In this document: piece after piece, positions 43,003 to 51,754 of the stretch
Position numbering within the stretch: the first letter of the stretch is position 1
How the letters are laid out: each line of letters begins with the position of its first letter
NCBI GenBank assembly: GCA_016194305.1
Contig: JACQBW010000006.1
Span: forward strand, 56,948 to 120,947
Origin: Nitrospirota bacterium
GTDB taxonomy: Bacteria > Nitrospirota > Nitrospiria > JACQBW01
Reading direction: 5' to 3'
Length of the DNA: 64,000 bases
The notes under the pieces: generated by a model
What the model was told of the DNA's origin: nothing
Database searches by the model: none
Seen by the model: only the letters and a program-made list of their open reading frames with translations
Program-made: the position numbers and the translations under genes

Positions 43003-43197
43003 TTGGAAGTTAAAGTTTATAATAATGAAGTGGCCCGGGCTTTGAAATATTTGTCAAAAAAAATGGTCAAAGAAGGGGTTATGAAAGAGATCAAAAAAAG
43101 AAAATTTTACGAAAAACCAAGTGTTAAAAAAAAGAGAAAACAAAAGGAAGCAATTAAAAAAAGATTAAAAGCTGAAAGAATGGATTTTCATGATTAG
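43003..43197 (+). CDS. rpsU: 30S ribosomal protein S21
   Basis: 64 residues, very basic, ending in a Lys/Arg-rich helix (KKKRKQKEAIKKRLKAERMD), with VKVYNNEVARALKYLSKKM at the start. The start codon is TTG after AGGTGAGG. It binds the 16S 3' end and the mRNA channel. A promoter-like TTGACT with a -10 about 17 bp later lies near 42882. The cupredoxin gene follows within 3 bp. Confidence 0.93.
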   Translation: MEVKVYNNEVARALKYLSKKMVKEGVMKEIKKRKFYEKPSVKKKRKQKEAIKKRLKAERMDFHD

Positions 43198-43199
43198 AT

Positions 43200-43613
43200 G
43201 TGAATCTTATGAATCACTTGATTCGATTCTTTGTTTTACCTTCTTTATTTCTTCTTCTCTTTTCGATTCCCCTAGTCAAGGGAAGCTCGAAGCCTGTTCC
43301 CGACGTTAGAAATCTTAATTTGATCACGGTAGAAAAAGGAACACTCTCTTTTTCTCCTAAAGTGGTCCTGGTCCCTCCTGGCACAACGCTCACCTGGGTT
43401 AATCAGGACATTCAAGATCATTTCCTCATGTTTTCTTCCGCCGCATCAAATGAAAAAACGTTGGCGAATGAACCGCCCGTCAATCAGCCGCTACCTCCTG
43501 GCATTCGTTTTCAACATAAAATTTCCCACACCGGAATCTACCCTTTCTTTTGCGCAATTCATAACCAGATGTGGGGAATGGTAATGGTCGATGAGAACAT
43601 GTCCGCCAAATGA
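43200..43613 (+). CDS. Exported plastocyanin-like cupredoxin
   Basis: 137 residues with a signal peptide (FFVLPSLFLLLFSIPLVKG). Type-1 copper ligands are His in DHFLMF and Cys-x-x-His-x-x-Met in FFCAIHNQMWGM. PGTTLTWVNQD is the classic plastocyanin/amicyanin strand before the first His. It is a periplasmic electron carrier. A GTG at 43200 or an ATG at 43209 may start it. Its place between rpsU and mutY is probably accidental. Confidence 0.88.
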   Translation: MNLMNHLIRFFVLPSLFLLLFSIPLVKGSSKPVPDVRNLNLITVEKGTLSFSPKVVLVPPGTTLTWVNQDIQDHFLMFSSAASNEKTLANEPPVNQPLPPGIRFQHKISHTGIYPFFCAIHNQMWGMVMVDENMSAK

Positions 43614-43631
43614 TGACTCTTTTTTTCTTCA

Positions 43632-44705
43632 TTGAAATCTGATTCAAAAATTACAAGGAAGCTGCTGAAATGGTACCAAAAGGAGGGCCGTATCCTTCCC
43701 TGGCGAACTTCCTATGCCCCCTACCCTATCTGGTTATCCGAGATCATGCTTCAACAGACCCAGGTCGAAACGGTGATTCCTTATTTTAACCGTTTTCTCG
43801 AAGCTTTTCCCTCCCTTCACTTGCTCGCAGAGGCCTCTCTCGATCAGGTTTTAAAACAATGGGAAGGATTGGGTTACTATTCGCGGGCGAGGAATCTTCA
43901 TCAATCTGCAAAAATCATTGCCGGTCAGTCTCATGGCGTATTTCCAAACCAGTTTGAAGACCTCGTGGTTCTGCCGGGAATCGGAAGATCAACGGCTGGA
44001 GCAATCATGAGCCTGGCCTATAATCTCCCTTATCCAATCCTCGACGGAAATGTTCGAAGAGTCTTGTCGCGAATCTTTGCACTCCAACTTCTCCCGGGCA
44101 GGGAATCAGACCTGCGTCTCTGGCACTATTCGAATTTACTTCTTTCCAAAAAGGAGCCCCGTTCTTTTAACTCCGCACTCATGGATCTCGGTGCGACAAT
44201 CTGCAAACCCAGACAACCGGATTGCCGCATCTGTCCTCTGAAGAGATCCTGCACCGGATTTAATCATCAACTACAAGACATTCTCCCTCTAAAAATTAAA
44301 AGGAAAAAAATCCCGCTTCGAGTCCAGGCTTCTCTTGTGATCTGGAAAAAGAACAGGATTTTTATCCGTAAAAGAAAAGAAGCAGGATTGCTTGGCGGGT
44401 TATGGGAGTTTCCCCGAGAAGAATTGTCCATTCCCCCCGTTCAAAATAATCAATATGCACCCGATTGGCACTCTGAAATCGGCGTTCGTCTGGAAATTCA
44501 GGATTTTCTTTTCAGACTGGCTCACACTTTCACCCATTTTAAATTGGAACTCTATGTGTATCAGGCACGATATCAGTCGGGAAAACTTGAAAAGAACGAG
44601 ATTCAGAGATGGGTCACATTGAAGGAGATCGACGCTTTTCCCTTTTCAGCCACGGACAAAAAGATCATCCAGGCCTTGAGAGCGGAATCATTCCCTCTCT
44701 CTTAA
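43632..44705 (+). CDS. mutY: Adenine DNA glycosylase MutY
   Basis: 357 residues. RILPWR, LQQTQVETVIPYF and the HhH-GPD region LPGIGRSTAGAIMS with Asp in LDGNVRRV are present. The 4Fe-4S cluster ligands are Cys-x6-Cys-x2-Cys-x5-Cys in ICKPRQPDCRICPLKRSC. A Nudix-like C-terminal domain (LLGGLWEFPRE, LAHTFTHFKLEL) recognises 8-oxoG. It removes A opposite 8-oxoG. The start is TTG with no clear ribosome site. It overlaps the convergent mauE-like gene by 18 bp. Confidence 0.95.
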   Translation: MKSDSKITRKLLKWYQKEGRILPWRTSYAPYPIWLSEIMLQQTQVETVIPYFNRFLEAFPSLHLLAEASLDQVLKQWEGLGYYSRARNLHQSAKIIAGQSHGVFPNQFEDLVVLPGIGRSTAGAIMSLAYNLPYPILDGNVRRVLSRIFALQLLPGRESDLRLWHYSNLLLSKKEPRSFNSALMDLGATICKPRQPDCRICPLKRSCTGFNHQLQDILPLKIKRKKIPLRVQASLVIWKKNRIFIRKRKEAGLLGGLWEFPREELSIPPVQNNQYAPDWHSEIGVRLEIQDFLFRLAHTFTHFKLELYVYQARYQSGKLEKNEIQRWVTLKEIDAFPFSATDKKIIQALRAESFPLS

Positions 44706-45176
44706 CCAATGATCCAGCGTGAACCTGCGATCTTTGTAAAAATAGAGATTGATCCAGAACAAGAGCAAGATCATATTTCTGACCAAGGCAGTCGGTCCGC
44801 TTTCCTTGATTCCCAGTGACTTGAAACAACCACAGTCTTCAAGTGGAATTCCCCTGACCAGGGTTGAAGCAATAGCCAGAGTAAAGATCGTGAGGAGGAG
44901 TCCCACAACAAGAAGAGAAACCGGATAAAACAGACCAATCAGGAGAAACGTGCCGAACAGGAGTTCGAGCCAGGGGAAAATCGTTGCCATCGGTTTTATC
45001 AGAAATTCAGGAAGAAGGTGGTATCCCTTCAAAATCAACATGAATTCTTCAGGAGGATGAATCAGTTTTTCAAATCCGCTCACCATCAAAAGAACGGATA
45101 TAAGCATTCGAGAGAAGAGAATAAACGAAAAATAACTGGCTTTTTTGTTCAGGGATGACCTCGGATGATCATTCAA
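44688..45176 (-). CDS. MauE/DoxX-family membrane protein
   Basis: 162 residues with four membrane helices (MLISVLLMVSGFEKLIHP, LLVVGLLLTIFTLAIA and others). A Cys-x-Cys pair in LEDCGCFKSLG at a loop end is the MauE signature, linked to disulfide formation. It is encoded 3 bp after a DsbA-like gene. The pair may work like DsbA-DsbB, with MauE reoxidising the thioredoxin-fold partner (inference). Confidence 0.85.
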   Translation of the reverse strand: MNDHPRSSLNKKASYFSFILFSRMLISVLLMVSGFEKLIHPPEEFMLILKGYHLLPEFLIKPMATIFPWLELLFGTFLLIGLFYPVSLLVVGLLLTIFTLAIASTLVRGIPLEDCGCFKSLGIKESGPTALVRNMILLLFWINLYFYKDRRFTLDHWLRERE

Positions 45177-45179
45177 TCA

Positions 45180-45872
45180 TCAGGATTGAAGCCTGATTTC
45201 ACTTTCAACCGCCTGTTTCAGCTCAAACAATGAATTTCCACCTATGATCCTCTGCCGGTTCACAAAGATCGTCGGCGTAGACTGTATTTGCAGGGCATCC
45301 CCCTTGTCCTGATCTTCCGTTATCAATGTCCGCTTTTTCCCTTTATCCAAACAGGATTTGAAATTCGTCACATTTAAACCGAGCTCGACGGCGTAATCAT
45401 TAAACAGACTTTGAGGAGACCCGCTTTTTGCCCAAATCTCCTGCCGGTCATAGAGCAGATCGTGGAATGGCCAGAATTTATCTTCATCCCCGGCACATTG
45501 GGCAGCTTCGGCCGCGAGCATCGCCCACGGATGATTCTGGGTAAGCGGGTAATTATAAAAGACAAATTTAACTTTTCCTTCATAATCAGTGAGAAGCTGT
45601 TTGAGATTGGGTTCCGCCCCTTTGCATGCCGGGCATTGGAAATCACTGAACTCCGATATAACCACTTTTGAAGCCGGATTTCCTTTGAAAGGGTGGTTTC
45701 CGATCTCCATGAGATTCACCGGACGAATACTTTTAATTGAATAAACCACTACCAGAAGAACGAAAAGCACCATCGCCGCCATGGCTATCCGATTGACGAG
45801 TTTGCGGCTTTTTTTTGCCTTTTGTTTATCCTCTTTTTCTTTTTTTTGATTAGCGGATTTGCTTTTTTTCAT
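45180..45872 (-). CDS. Membrane-anchored DsbA-like thioredoxin-fold protein
   Basis: 230 residues. A Lys-rich N-terminus (MKKSKSANQKKEKEDKQKAK) precedes one membrane helix (MAAMVLFVLLVVVYSI), so the catalytic domain faces the periplasm. FSDFQCPACKGAEPN has the CPAC active site, and QIQSTPTIFVN holds the cis-Pro. It oxidises or isomerises disulfides. It is in an operon with an unknown membrane protein upstream and a MauE-like protein downstream. Confidence 0.92.
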   Translation of the reverse strand: MKKSKSANQKKEKEDKQKAKKSRKLVNRIAMAAMVLFVLLVVVYSIKSIRPVNLMEIGNHPFKGNPASKVVISEFSDFQCPACKGAEPNLKQLLTDYEGKVKFVFYNYPLTQNHPWAMLAAEAAQCAGDEDKFWPFHDLLYDRQEIWAKSGSPQSLFNDYAVELGLNVTNFKSCLDKGKKRTLITEDQDKGDALQIQSTPTIFVNRQRIIGGNSLFELKQAVESEIRLQS

Positions 45873-45888
45873 TCATGCATTCCTAAAA

Positions 45889-46671
45889 TTATTTTTTCTT
45901 CGACCGGGTCTTTTCCTTTAGATGAGCGGATTTCATTTTTAGGCCAAGAAGAACCCAGCAGCTGTATATAAAGGTAAAAAAGAGAACACCGGAAAAAAGA
46001 TCCAGATGAAGTCCTGCTCCCGAAATGCCGGTAACCCGGGAGGCCACCGATTTGATTTCCCCATAAAGAGGCGTCAGATTCGTAAAGGCGATTGCCGCTG
46101 AAAGGAGTGTCCCCGCAATCACCCCTTCCATGATAGGACGTGTTTTCGAACTATACCCCAGCCAGATTCCTCCTGCCAAACTCATCAGGATCATTTCGAT
46201 AAACAGGAAAGAGAGGGAAGAAACCGCAAGATCTCCCCTGACCAATTCAAATATTAAAACGGGATCCAGACGGAGCCAGAAATTGGCCAGGGAGCCGTCC
46301 GAGAGGAATATTAACATTCCATAATGGGAAAATTCCATTAAAAATTTTATTCCCAGGGACAGGGCTACGCCTCCGATTATTCTCCAGATCGAAAGACTCT
46401 TAAAATAGGACGGGGTGGAAAAATGAACGGGCGGGATTTCCCCACGCTGAACCTTTTGATGGATTTCTTTCGAAAACGGACGGTCCAGGATGGGATAAAT
46501 AATCGTATAAAATACGGGCAAGAGCGGAACAACGAGCCCCAGGTAGTCTTTCAGATCAAGGATCACGATCAATTTTATAAAAAGAAAAGACATCAGGACT
46601 GCCATGGCAAGCGTTGCAATCAGGACCCAGACATGTCTGATCGAAGGGGAATCATTTTTAAGTGTCGTCAT
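45889..46671 (-). CDS. Multi-pass membrane protein of unknown function
   Basis: 260 residues with about six membrane helices (VWVLIATLAMAVLMSFLFIK, YLGLVVPLLPVFYTIIYP, FLFIEMILMSLAGGIWLGYS, VIAGTLLSAAIAFTNL, LFFTFIYSCWVLLGLKM). A basic tail (HLKEKTRSKKK) stays in the cytoplasm. The family is not recognised. It is the first gene of the DsbA/MauE operon, 16 bp before dsbA, so it may take part in the same disulfide process. Confidence 0.75.
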   Translation of the reverse strand: MTTLKNDSPSIRHVWVLIATLAMAVLMSFLFIKLIVILDLKDYLGLVVPLLPVFYTIIYPILDRPFSKEIHQKVQRGEIPPVHFSTPSYFKSLSIWRIIGGVALSLGIKFLMEFSHYGMLIFLSDGSLANFWLRLDPVLIFELVRGDLAVSSLSFLFIEMILMSLAGGIWLGYSSKTRPIMEGVIAGTLLSAAIAFTNLTPLYGEIKSVASRVTGISGAGLHLDLFSGVLFFTFIYSCWVLLGLKMKSAHLKEKTRSKKK

Positions 46672-46953
46672 CTTCGAACTCCGAAACTACCATTCTATTT
46701 GGGGCGCATCCGGTAAATGTGATGAGTCCTCTGATACCCCCAAGCCCCGCGCTCAACCAGGCAAAACCTGATCTTCACTTTTCAAGTGATGCCCGGGAAA
46801 CTTTCCTTTGTAATACTAAATTATAGCAGTTTTTTTTAAATTTATTTTTCAATTGACTTCGACAAAACAGCATCCTCATGATACTCTTTGTTCAGATAAG
46901 CGCGCTGGAGAAACTGCTGACACAAAAAATATTTTCAGACTCAAGATTTTTTC

Positions 46954-46981
46954 TTGACAATTAAAAATATTGCGTTATATT
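46954..46981 (+). promoter_or_regulatory. Promoter of the polyamine operon
   Basis: TTGACA (46954-46959), 16 bp, then TATATT (46976-46981). The predicted start leaves a leader of about 135 nt before the TTG start of speD. Confidence 0.6.
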
Positions 46982-47081
46982 AACAACAAAATTTCATGAC
47001 TCAAAAAACTTTGAGAATCAGGTTTGAAACTCCCAAAATTCTTTCATTGAGGAGGTGAGATTTTTAAAAACAACCACAAAC

Positions 47082-47100
47082 AATGGATGAACAATCCATT
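47082..47100 (+). other. Leader hairpin before speD
   Basis: AATGGAT and ATCCATT pair around the loop GAACA, ending about 15 nt before the AGGGGG ribosome site of speD. An ATG in the stem opens a 7-codon frame MDEQSIH. It could tune speD translation, for example by polyamine level, but nothing proves that. Confidence 0.4.
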
Positions 47101-47124
47101 CATTAACGAAAGGGGGCAAATCGA

Positions 47125-47556
47125 TTGCACGCCTTGGGGGCCCATGTCCTTGTCGAATTACAAGAATGTAATTCAAAACTATTGAATGACCTTAAGAAAG
47201 TTGAAGAATTTATGGTCTCGGCAGCTAAAGAGGCCAGAGCAACCATCCTGAAAGTTTATTTCCATAAATTTAGTCCCTTTGGTATCAGTGGCGCAGTCGT
47301 TATTGCAGAATCCCACCTTACCATCCACACCTGGCCCGAATATAAATACGCTGCGGTCGATATTTTCACCTGTGGCGAGCTGCTTCAACCTCAAGTCGCT
47401 GCGGATTATCTAATCGAAAAGTTTCAGTGCAAACAACCTTCCATTGTCGAGGTGAAAAGAGGTCTTCTGGCCGGTGGAAACGTAAAATTCCCGCATAAAC
47501 CTCTGAAAGAAGTTCCACCTTATGGCAGAGCCGAAGAATTACAAATGGTTCCATGA
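47125..47556 (+). CDS. speD: S-adenosylmethionine decarboxylase proenzyme
   Basis: 143 residues. AESHLTIHTWPEYKYAAVDI has the self-cleavage site Glu-Ser, whose Ser becomes the pyruvoyl group, and the catalytic His of the class 1B bacterial enzyme; FTCGE carries the catalytic Cys. It starts at TTG after AAAGGGGG. It makes decarboxylated SAM for the aminopropyltransferase. The C-terminal part, after FPHKPLKEVPP, is longer than usual and overlaps speE by 35 bp. Confidence 0.95.
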   Translation: MHALGAHVLVELQECNSKLLNDLKKVEEFMVSAAKEARATILKVYFHKFSPFGISGAVVIAESHLTIHTWPEYKYAAVDIFTCGELLQPQVAADYLIEKFQCKQPSIVEVKRGLLAGGNVKFPHKPLKEVPPYGRAEELQMVP

Positions 47557-48442
47557 TTTTTTAAGTCCGGAGGAGGGTCACATCCACGGGCTTGAAACCA
47601 TTTTATATACGAAACAGACCAAGTTTCAAAAAATGGAAATTATGCGGACCAAGAGCTATGGCGACTGCCTGGTTTTGGACGGGAAAATGCAGTCAAGCGA
47701 AGTGGATGAATTTATTTACCACGAAGCGCTCGTTCACCCCGCCCTCCTGACTCACCCCAATCCCAAGAGAGTCTTTGTCGTGGGAGGAGGGGAGGGAGCA
47801 ACTCTCCGTGAAATTCTTCGACATCAATCCGTCGAATACGTCCTGATGGTGGATATTGACCAGGAAGTCGTGGAGAGCTGTAAAGACCTTCTTCCCGCCT
47901 GGCACCAAGGCTCTTTTGAAGATCCTCGTGTTGAGCTACGATATCTTGACGCCCGGAAATATCTTGAAGAAACGAATGATATGTATGATGCGATCATTAT
48001 CGATATCTCCGAACCGGTCGAAGAGGGACCAGCCTACCTGCTTTATACTCGCGAATTTTATAATATTGTGTTCAACAAATTGACCCGGAGCGGCGTGATA
48101 TCCCTTCAGGCCGGAACCACTTCCGTCAATGCCCTTTTGAACATCAGTGCCGTCTATCAAACTTTAAAATCGGTCTTTCCGGTCGTTTCTCCCTATCAGG
48201 CCTGTATTCCCTCATTCGGGCTCCCCTGGGGATTTGCCATGGCCTCAAAAGAATTCAATCCCCAGGCAATACCACCTGGAACAGTGGACGAAAAAATCCT
48301 GAAAAGAATCAAAGGCGAACTTCGATATTACAACGGAGAGATCCACCAAGGTGAATTCCTTTTCCCCAAACATATTCGCCAGACAATTGAAAAATCTGAC
48401 CGGATCATCGAAGACAACACTCCCCTCTTCACCTACCATTAA
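47522..48442 (+). CDS. speE: Polyamine aminopropyltransferase
   Basis: 306 residues. The dcSAM-binding motif is VFVVGGGEGATLREILRH, followed by VDIDQEVVESCKDLLP. The signature after it reads DISEPVEEGPAYLLYTREFY, whereas E. coli SpeE has DSTDPVG. This and SLQAGTTSV near 200 match the thermospermine synthase/agmatine-aminopropyltransferase group. An arginine decarboxylase follows and no agmatinase is seen, so the acceptor may be agmatine instead of putrescine (inference). It overlaps speD by 35 bp. Confidence 0.9.
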   Translation: MAEPKNYKWFHDFLSPEEGHIHGLETILYTKQTKFQKMEIMRTKSYGDCLVLDGKMQSSEVDEFIYHEALVHPALLTHPNPKRVFVVGGGEGATLREILRHQSVEYVLMVDIDQEVVESCKDLLPAWHQGSFEDPRVELRYLDARKYLEETNDMYDAIIIDISEPVEEGPAYLLYTREFYNIVFNKLTRSGVISLQAGTTSVNALLNISAVYQTLKSVFPVVSPYQACIPSFGLPWGFAMASKEFNPQAIPPGTVDEKILKRIKGELRYYNGEIHQGEFLFPKHIRQTIEKSDRIIEDNTPLFTYH

Positions 48443-48455
48443 TAAGAAATAAATA

Positions 48456-49937
48456 ATGGATGAGGACCAATCCAAGACCCCTTTATTCGACGCCATGGTT
48501 AATTTGGCGGAATCTCGAAAGGTCTCTTTTCATACTCCCGGTCATAAAAGCGGAAAAGGCATTTCGACCCGTTTCCGAAAATTTGTCGGTCCCCGGATCT
48601 TCTCAATCGATTTAACGACGCTCGACGAGGTTGATTCTCTCCAAAAACCCAAGGGGGTGATCAAAGAGGCACAAGCCCTTGCCGCTATCGCTTACGGGGC
48701 CCAGCGTTCCTACTTTCTGGTCAACGGAACCACAGGTGGAAATCATGCCATGATGATGACCGTCTGCAACCCGGGCGATAAAATCATTATTGCCAGAAAT
48801 GCCCATAAATCTGTTTTGGCAGGTCTCATTTTGAGCGGCGCACAGCCTCTTTTTTACTCCCCCAGTGTTGACGAGCAACTGAAGATCTCTCTCAACGTAA
48901 CCTTTGAAGAAACCCGAGCCGCAATTGACGAGTTTCTTCCGCAGGGGGCAAAAGCCATTTTCCTTACCAGTCCCAATTATTACGGAATTTGCGCCGACCT
49001 CGAACAAATCATTCCCTATGCCCATGAGAAGGGTCTGGTCGTGATGGTTGACGAAGCCCACGGTCCCCATCTCAAATTTCATCCCGATTTGCCCATTTCT
49101 GCGATGGAGGCAGGAGCCGATTTGACCGTCCAGAGCACTCATAAAATAATAGGCGGAATGACTCAGGCCTCCATGCTTCATGCCCAGGGCCCCCGGGTGG
49201 ATTATACAACCTTGACGAATGTTCTGAAATTTTCCCAAACCACCAGTCCTTCTTATATCTTAATGGCCTCTTTAGATCTCGCCCGGATGCAGATGGCCAC
49301 AGAAGGATTAAAATTACTTGATAAGGCCATAAAGCTCTCGGAAGAGGCCCGGATCAAAATAAACAAGATTCCGGGGATAAGTTGTTTCGGAAAAGAAACG
49401 CTCAAAAATTCTTTCTTTTCTAATGTCGGGGACCTGGATGTCACCAAACTGACGATTTCGGTCAAAGATCTGGGCATGTCGGGGTTTCAGGCCTCCCAGA
49501 TCTTGAACAGCAAATATAGCATCCAGGTTGAAATGGCTGATCCGTTTCATATCCTGGTAATTGTCAGTATTGGAGACAGGAAAGATGATTTAAACCGGCT
49601 TACTGAATCTCTCAAGGAAATGTCGAAAGATTATTTTAAGGGACATCAGACGACGCTCCTCGAATCCATCGGACTGCCCCAGTTCAAAAACAAATCCGTG
49701 ATGACGCCGCGTGAAGCTTTTTTTACCGATCCGGAATACCCCAGACTGGAAGATTCTGTCGGAAAAATTGCTTCCGAGATCATCACCGTCTACCCTCCCG
49801 GAATTCCTATTCTTGTCCCAGGCGAGGTCATAACGCAGGACATTCTCGACTACCTTTACAAAATGATCGAGCTCAACGCGACAGTTGACGGCCTCAACGA
49901 AAACAACACCCTCATCTGCACGATCAAGAAAACCTAG
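48456..49937 (+). CDS. Fold-type-I Arg/Lys/Orn decarboxylase, probably arginine decarboxylase
   Basis: 493 residues. The PLP Lys is in QSTHKIIGGMTQASM (about 230), preceded by VMVDEAHGPHLKF and LVNGTTGGNHAMMM. It has the aspartate-aminotransferase fold of the biosynthetic Orn/Lys/Arg decarboxylases. It is not the alanine-racemase fold of E. coli SpeA. The substrate cannot be read directly, but with speD and this speE the route from arginine through agmatine is most likely. It lies 13 bp after speE. Confidence 0.9.
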   Translation: MDEDQSKTPLFDAMVNLAESRKVSFHTPGHKSGKGISTRFRKFVGPRIFSIDLTTLDEVDSLQKPKGVIKEAQALAAIAYGAQRSYFLVNGTTGGNHAMMMTVCNPGDKIIIARNAHKSVLAGLILSGAQPLFYSPSVDEQLKISLNVTFEETRAAIDEFLPQGAKAIFLTSPNYYGICADLEQIIPYAHEKGLVVMVDEAHGPHLKFHPDLPISAMEAGADLTVQSTHKIIGGMTQASMLHAQGPRVDYTTLTNVLKFSQTTSPSYILMASLDLARMQMATEGLKLLDKAIKLSEEARIKINKIPGISCFGKETLKNSFFSNVGDLDVTKLTISVKDLGMSGFQASQILNSKYSIQVEMADPFHILVIVSIGDRKDDLNRLTESLKEMSKDYFKGHQTTLLESIGLPQFKNKSVMTPREAFFTDPEYPRLEDSVGKIASEIITVYPPGIPILVPGEVITQDILDYLYKMIELNATVDGLNENNTLICTIKKT

Positions 49938-49951
49938 ATTTTAGAAATTGG

Positions 49952-50150
49952 TCGAAGAGATTGAGTTTTGGCAAGGCGACCCTTCGCAAAACGAGCGATC
50001 GGGCACGACGAGGAAATTAGCAGGGGGAAACCCCACTGGCCTTGATTTATAGGGACAAGTGGGGCGGGGCCATGGATACCCCCGCTAATTGCCGCAGGAG
50101 TGGAGAGCGAGTGGAGCGTTGGGGAGCCTGTCAATGCTCAATCTCTTCGA
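49952..50150. repeat. 199-bp nested palindromic element
   Basis: TCGAAGAGATTGAG (49952-49965) is perfectly inverted at 50137-50150. Inside, AATTAGCAGGGGGA is inverted as TACCCCCGCTAATT, and CCCCACT as AGTGGGG. Nested inverted arms can fold into one long hairpin. It lies between the convergent decarboxylase and rimO genes. It is either a strong terminator or a MITE-like repeat. Confidence 0.6.
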
Positions 50151-50199
50151 TTTTCCAAATTCGGGCCTAATCATTGTGCCTGGATATTTTACCGATCTG

Positions 50200-51573
50200 C
50201 TAGACGATTTTCCCAACCAGATCGTACGGATGGGCATCCGTAATTTCTACGCGCACCAGGTCACCGGGATTAGCCAGTCCGTCATTTATGTAAATTGTGC
50301 CGTCACCTTCGGGCATCTGTCCGTAATATCTCCCTTCCAGAAGGAGATCGGTCTCTTCCGATATCCCTGAAATGAGGACCTTCTGAACGGTCCCGACCAG
50401 TTTCCGATGGTTCTCCAGAGATATCTCTTTTTGAAGTGCCATCAGGGCCTCCCATCTCTCTTGCTTTATCTCTTCGGGTATCTGCCCTTCAAAATTCCGC
50501 GCGGGCGTATCCTCTTCCCGTGAATAGACAAAGACGCCAAGACGATCAAACCGGGTCTCCTCGACAAAATCAAACAAGGTTTTGAATTGTTGTTCCGTCT
50601 CCCCCGGAAAACCAACGATCAGGGAGGTCCTCAACACCAGATTGGGAATGCGTTTTCTCATTCTTGCAATTAAATTGATCGTATATTCTTGCTGATGAAT
50701 CCGGTTCATCTTCCGCAATATCACTTCATCAATATGCTGTAGAGGCATATCGATGTAATTGCATATTTTTTCTTCTTTCGCGATGAAGTCCATTAAATGA
50801 TCGGGAAAAGGGTGCGGATAATTGTATAGAAGCCTGATCCAATCCACGTCACATTTAACAAGCTCCTCTAATAATTCCAGTAACTGGACCTTTCCCAGGT
50901 CCCGTCCGTAACTGGTTAAATCCTGCGCGATCAGATTCACCTCCCGCACCCCTTTTTCTCCTAGGCGATTCACTTCATCAACCAGGGACGAGATGGAACG
51001 GCTCCTCATTTTCCCTCGCATGGCCGGAATAATACAGAACGAACAGGTCTTGTCACACCCTTCTGAAATTTTCACATAGGCCCAGTGTTTGGCTCCAATC
51101 AATACCCTATCGGGAATTTCTTCCTGATATAAAGCGGTCGGCTCGCTTAACCACGAAGAGCGCTTTTTCTTCTTACCTTTCTGATTCAGAAAACTTCGGC
51201 AGATCTCCGCAATCCTGGGATATTCTGTGGTTCCGACTATGCCATCCAGTTCGGGAAGTTCCTTCAGTAATTCGTCTTGATATCGCTGGGTCAGACAACC
51301 GGTGGCAATTAACGTCTTGCATTGCCCTTTTCTTTTCAATTTCCCCAGATCAATGATCATATCGATCGATTCTTTTTTTGCGGTTTCGATAAATCCACAC
51401 GTGTTAATAATAATAATTTCCGCTTCTTCTTCATGTGAAGTCAGTTCGAATCCTGCCTCATTTAGTTTATGAAGCATCACTTCAGAATCGACCTGGTTTT
51501 TGGCACAACCCAGGTTGATGAGTCCCACTTTGGGATAAAGTTTCAAATTTCTTTCAACTATTTGATTTTTCAA
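50200..51573 (-). CDS. rimO: Ribosomal protein S12 methylthiotransferase RimO
   Basis: 457 residues. The UPF0004 N-domain (INLGCAKNQVDSE, NTCGFIETAK, TGCLTQRY) supplies three Cys for one cluster. The radical SAM motif is CDKTCSFC with CxxxCxxC. MRSRSISSLVDEV and YNYPHPFPDHL are typical of RimO and distinguish it from MiaB. A TRAM domain ends it (YYGQMPEGDGTIYIND). It methylthiolates Asp89 of S12. It is monocistronic with the 199-bp palindrome just after it. Confidence 0.95.
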   Translation of the reverse strand: MKNQIVERNLKLYPKVGLINLGCAKNQVDSEVMLHKLNEAGFELTSHEEEAEIIIINTCGFIETAKKESIDMIIDLGKLKRKGQCKTLIATGCLTQRYQDELLKELPELDGIVGTTEYPRIAEICRSFLNQKGKKKKRSSWLSEPTALYQEEIPDRVLIGAKHWAYVKISEGCDKTCSFCIIPAMRGKMRSRSISSLVDEVNRLGEKGVREVNLIAQDLTSYGRDLGKVQLLELLEELVKCDVDWIRLLYNYPHPFPDHLMDFIAKEEKICNYIDMPLQHIDEVILRKMNRIHQQEYTINLIARMRKRIPNLVLRTSLIVGFPGETEQQFKTLFDFVEETRFDRLGVFVYSREEDTPARNFEGQIPEEIKQERWEALMALQKEISLENHRKLVGTVQKVLISGISEETDLLLEGRYYGQMPEGDGTIYINDGLANPGDLVRVEITDAHPYDLVGKIV

Positions 51574-51754
51574 TGTTTTACCTTCTTAAATTTCTATTTT
51601 AAGGTGAAATTGTACCATACCTGTCAGCGCTGGAACAGCCATTTTTAATGGCCCTTTTAAGGAATCATTAAACTGGAACCGCTACCTTGACAAAACGGGG
51701 AACCGGAGCTACCTTTTATTTAAGAGGAACAGTCAACGAAAAGGAGCGACTCAA

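Larger units (their letters stand above)
46672..47124. other. Intergenic region with speD promoter and leader
   Basis: 453 bp. It holds the divergent promoters of the dsbA operon and the speD operon. The speD promoter (46954-46981) and a leader hairpin (47082-47100) are listed separately. A strong Shine-Dalgarno-like GGAGGTGA at 47051-47058 is followed by no frame of useful length. Confidence 0.5.

Noticed and set aside
47051..47086. Possible leader peptide gene after GGAGGTGA at 47051
   Set aside because: The GTG start overlaps the ribosome site with no spacing and the frame ends after 11 codons, so translation is unlikely.
48612..49238. Minus-strand frame of 208 codons inside the decarboxylase
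   Set aside because: It is the antisense of a gene with a clear PLP-binding motif.
50089..50370. Plus-strand frame of 93 codons
   Set aside because: It is built from the 199-bp palindrome and the antisense of the rimO C-terminus.
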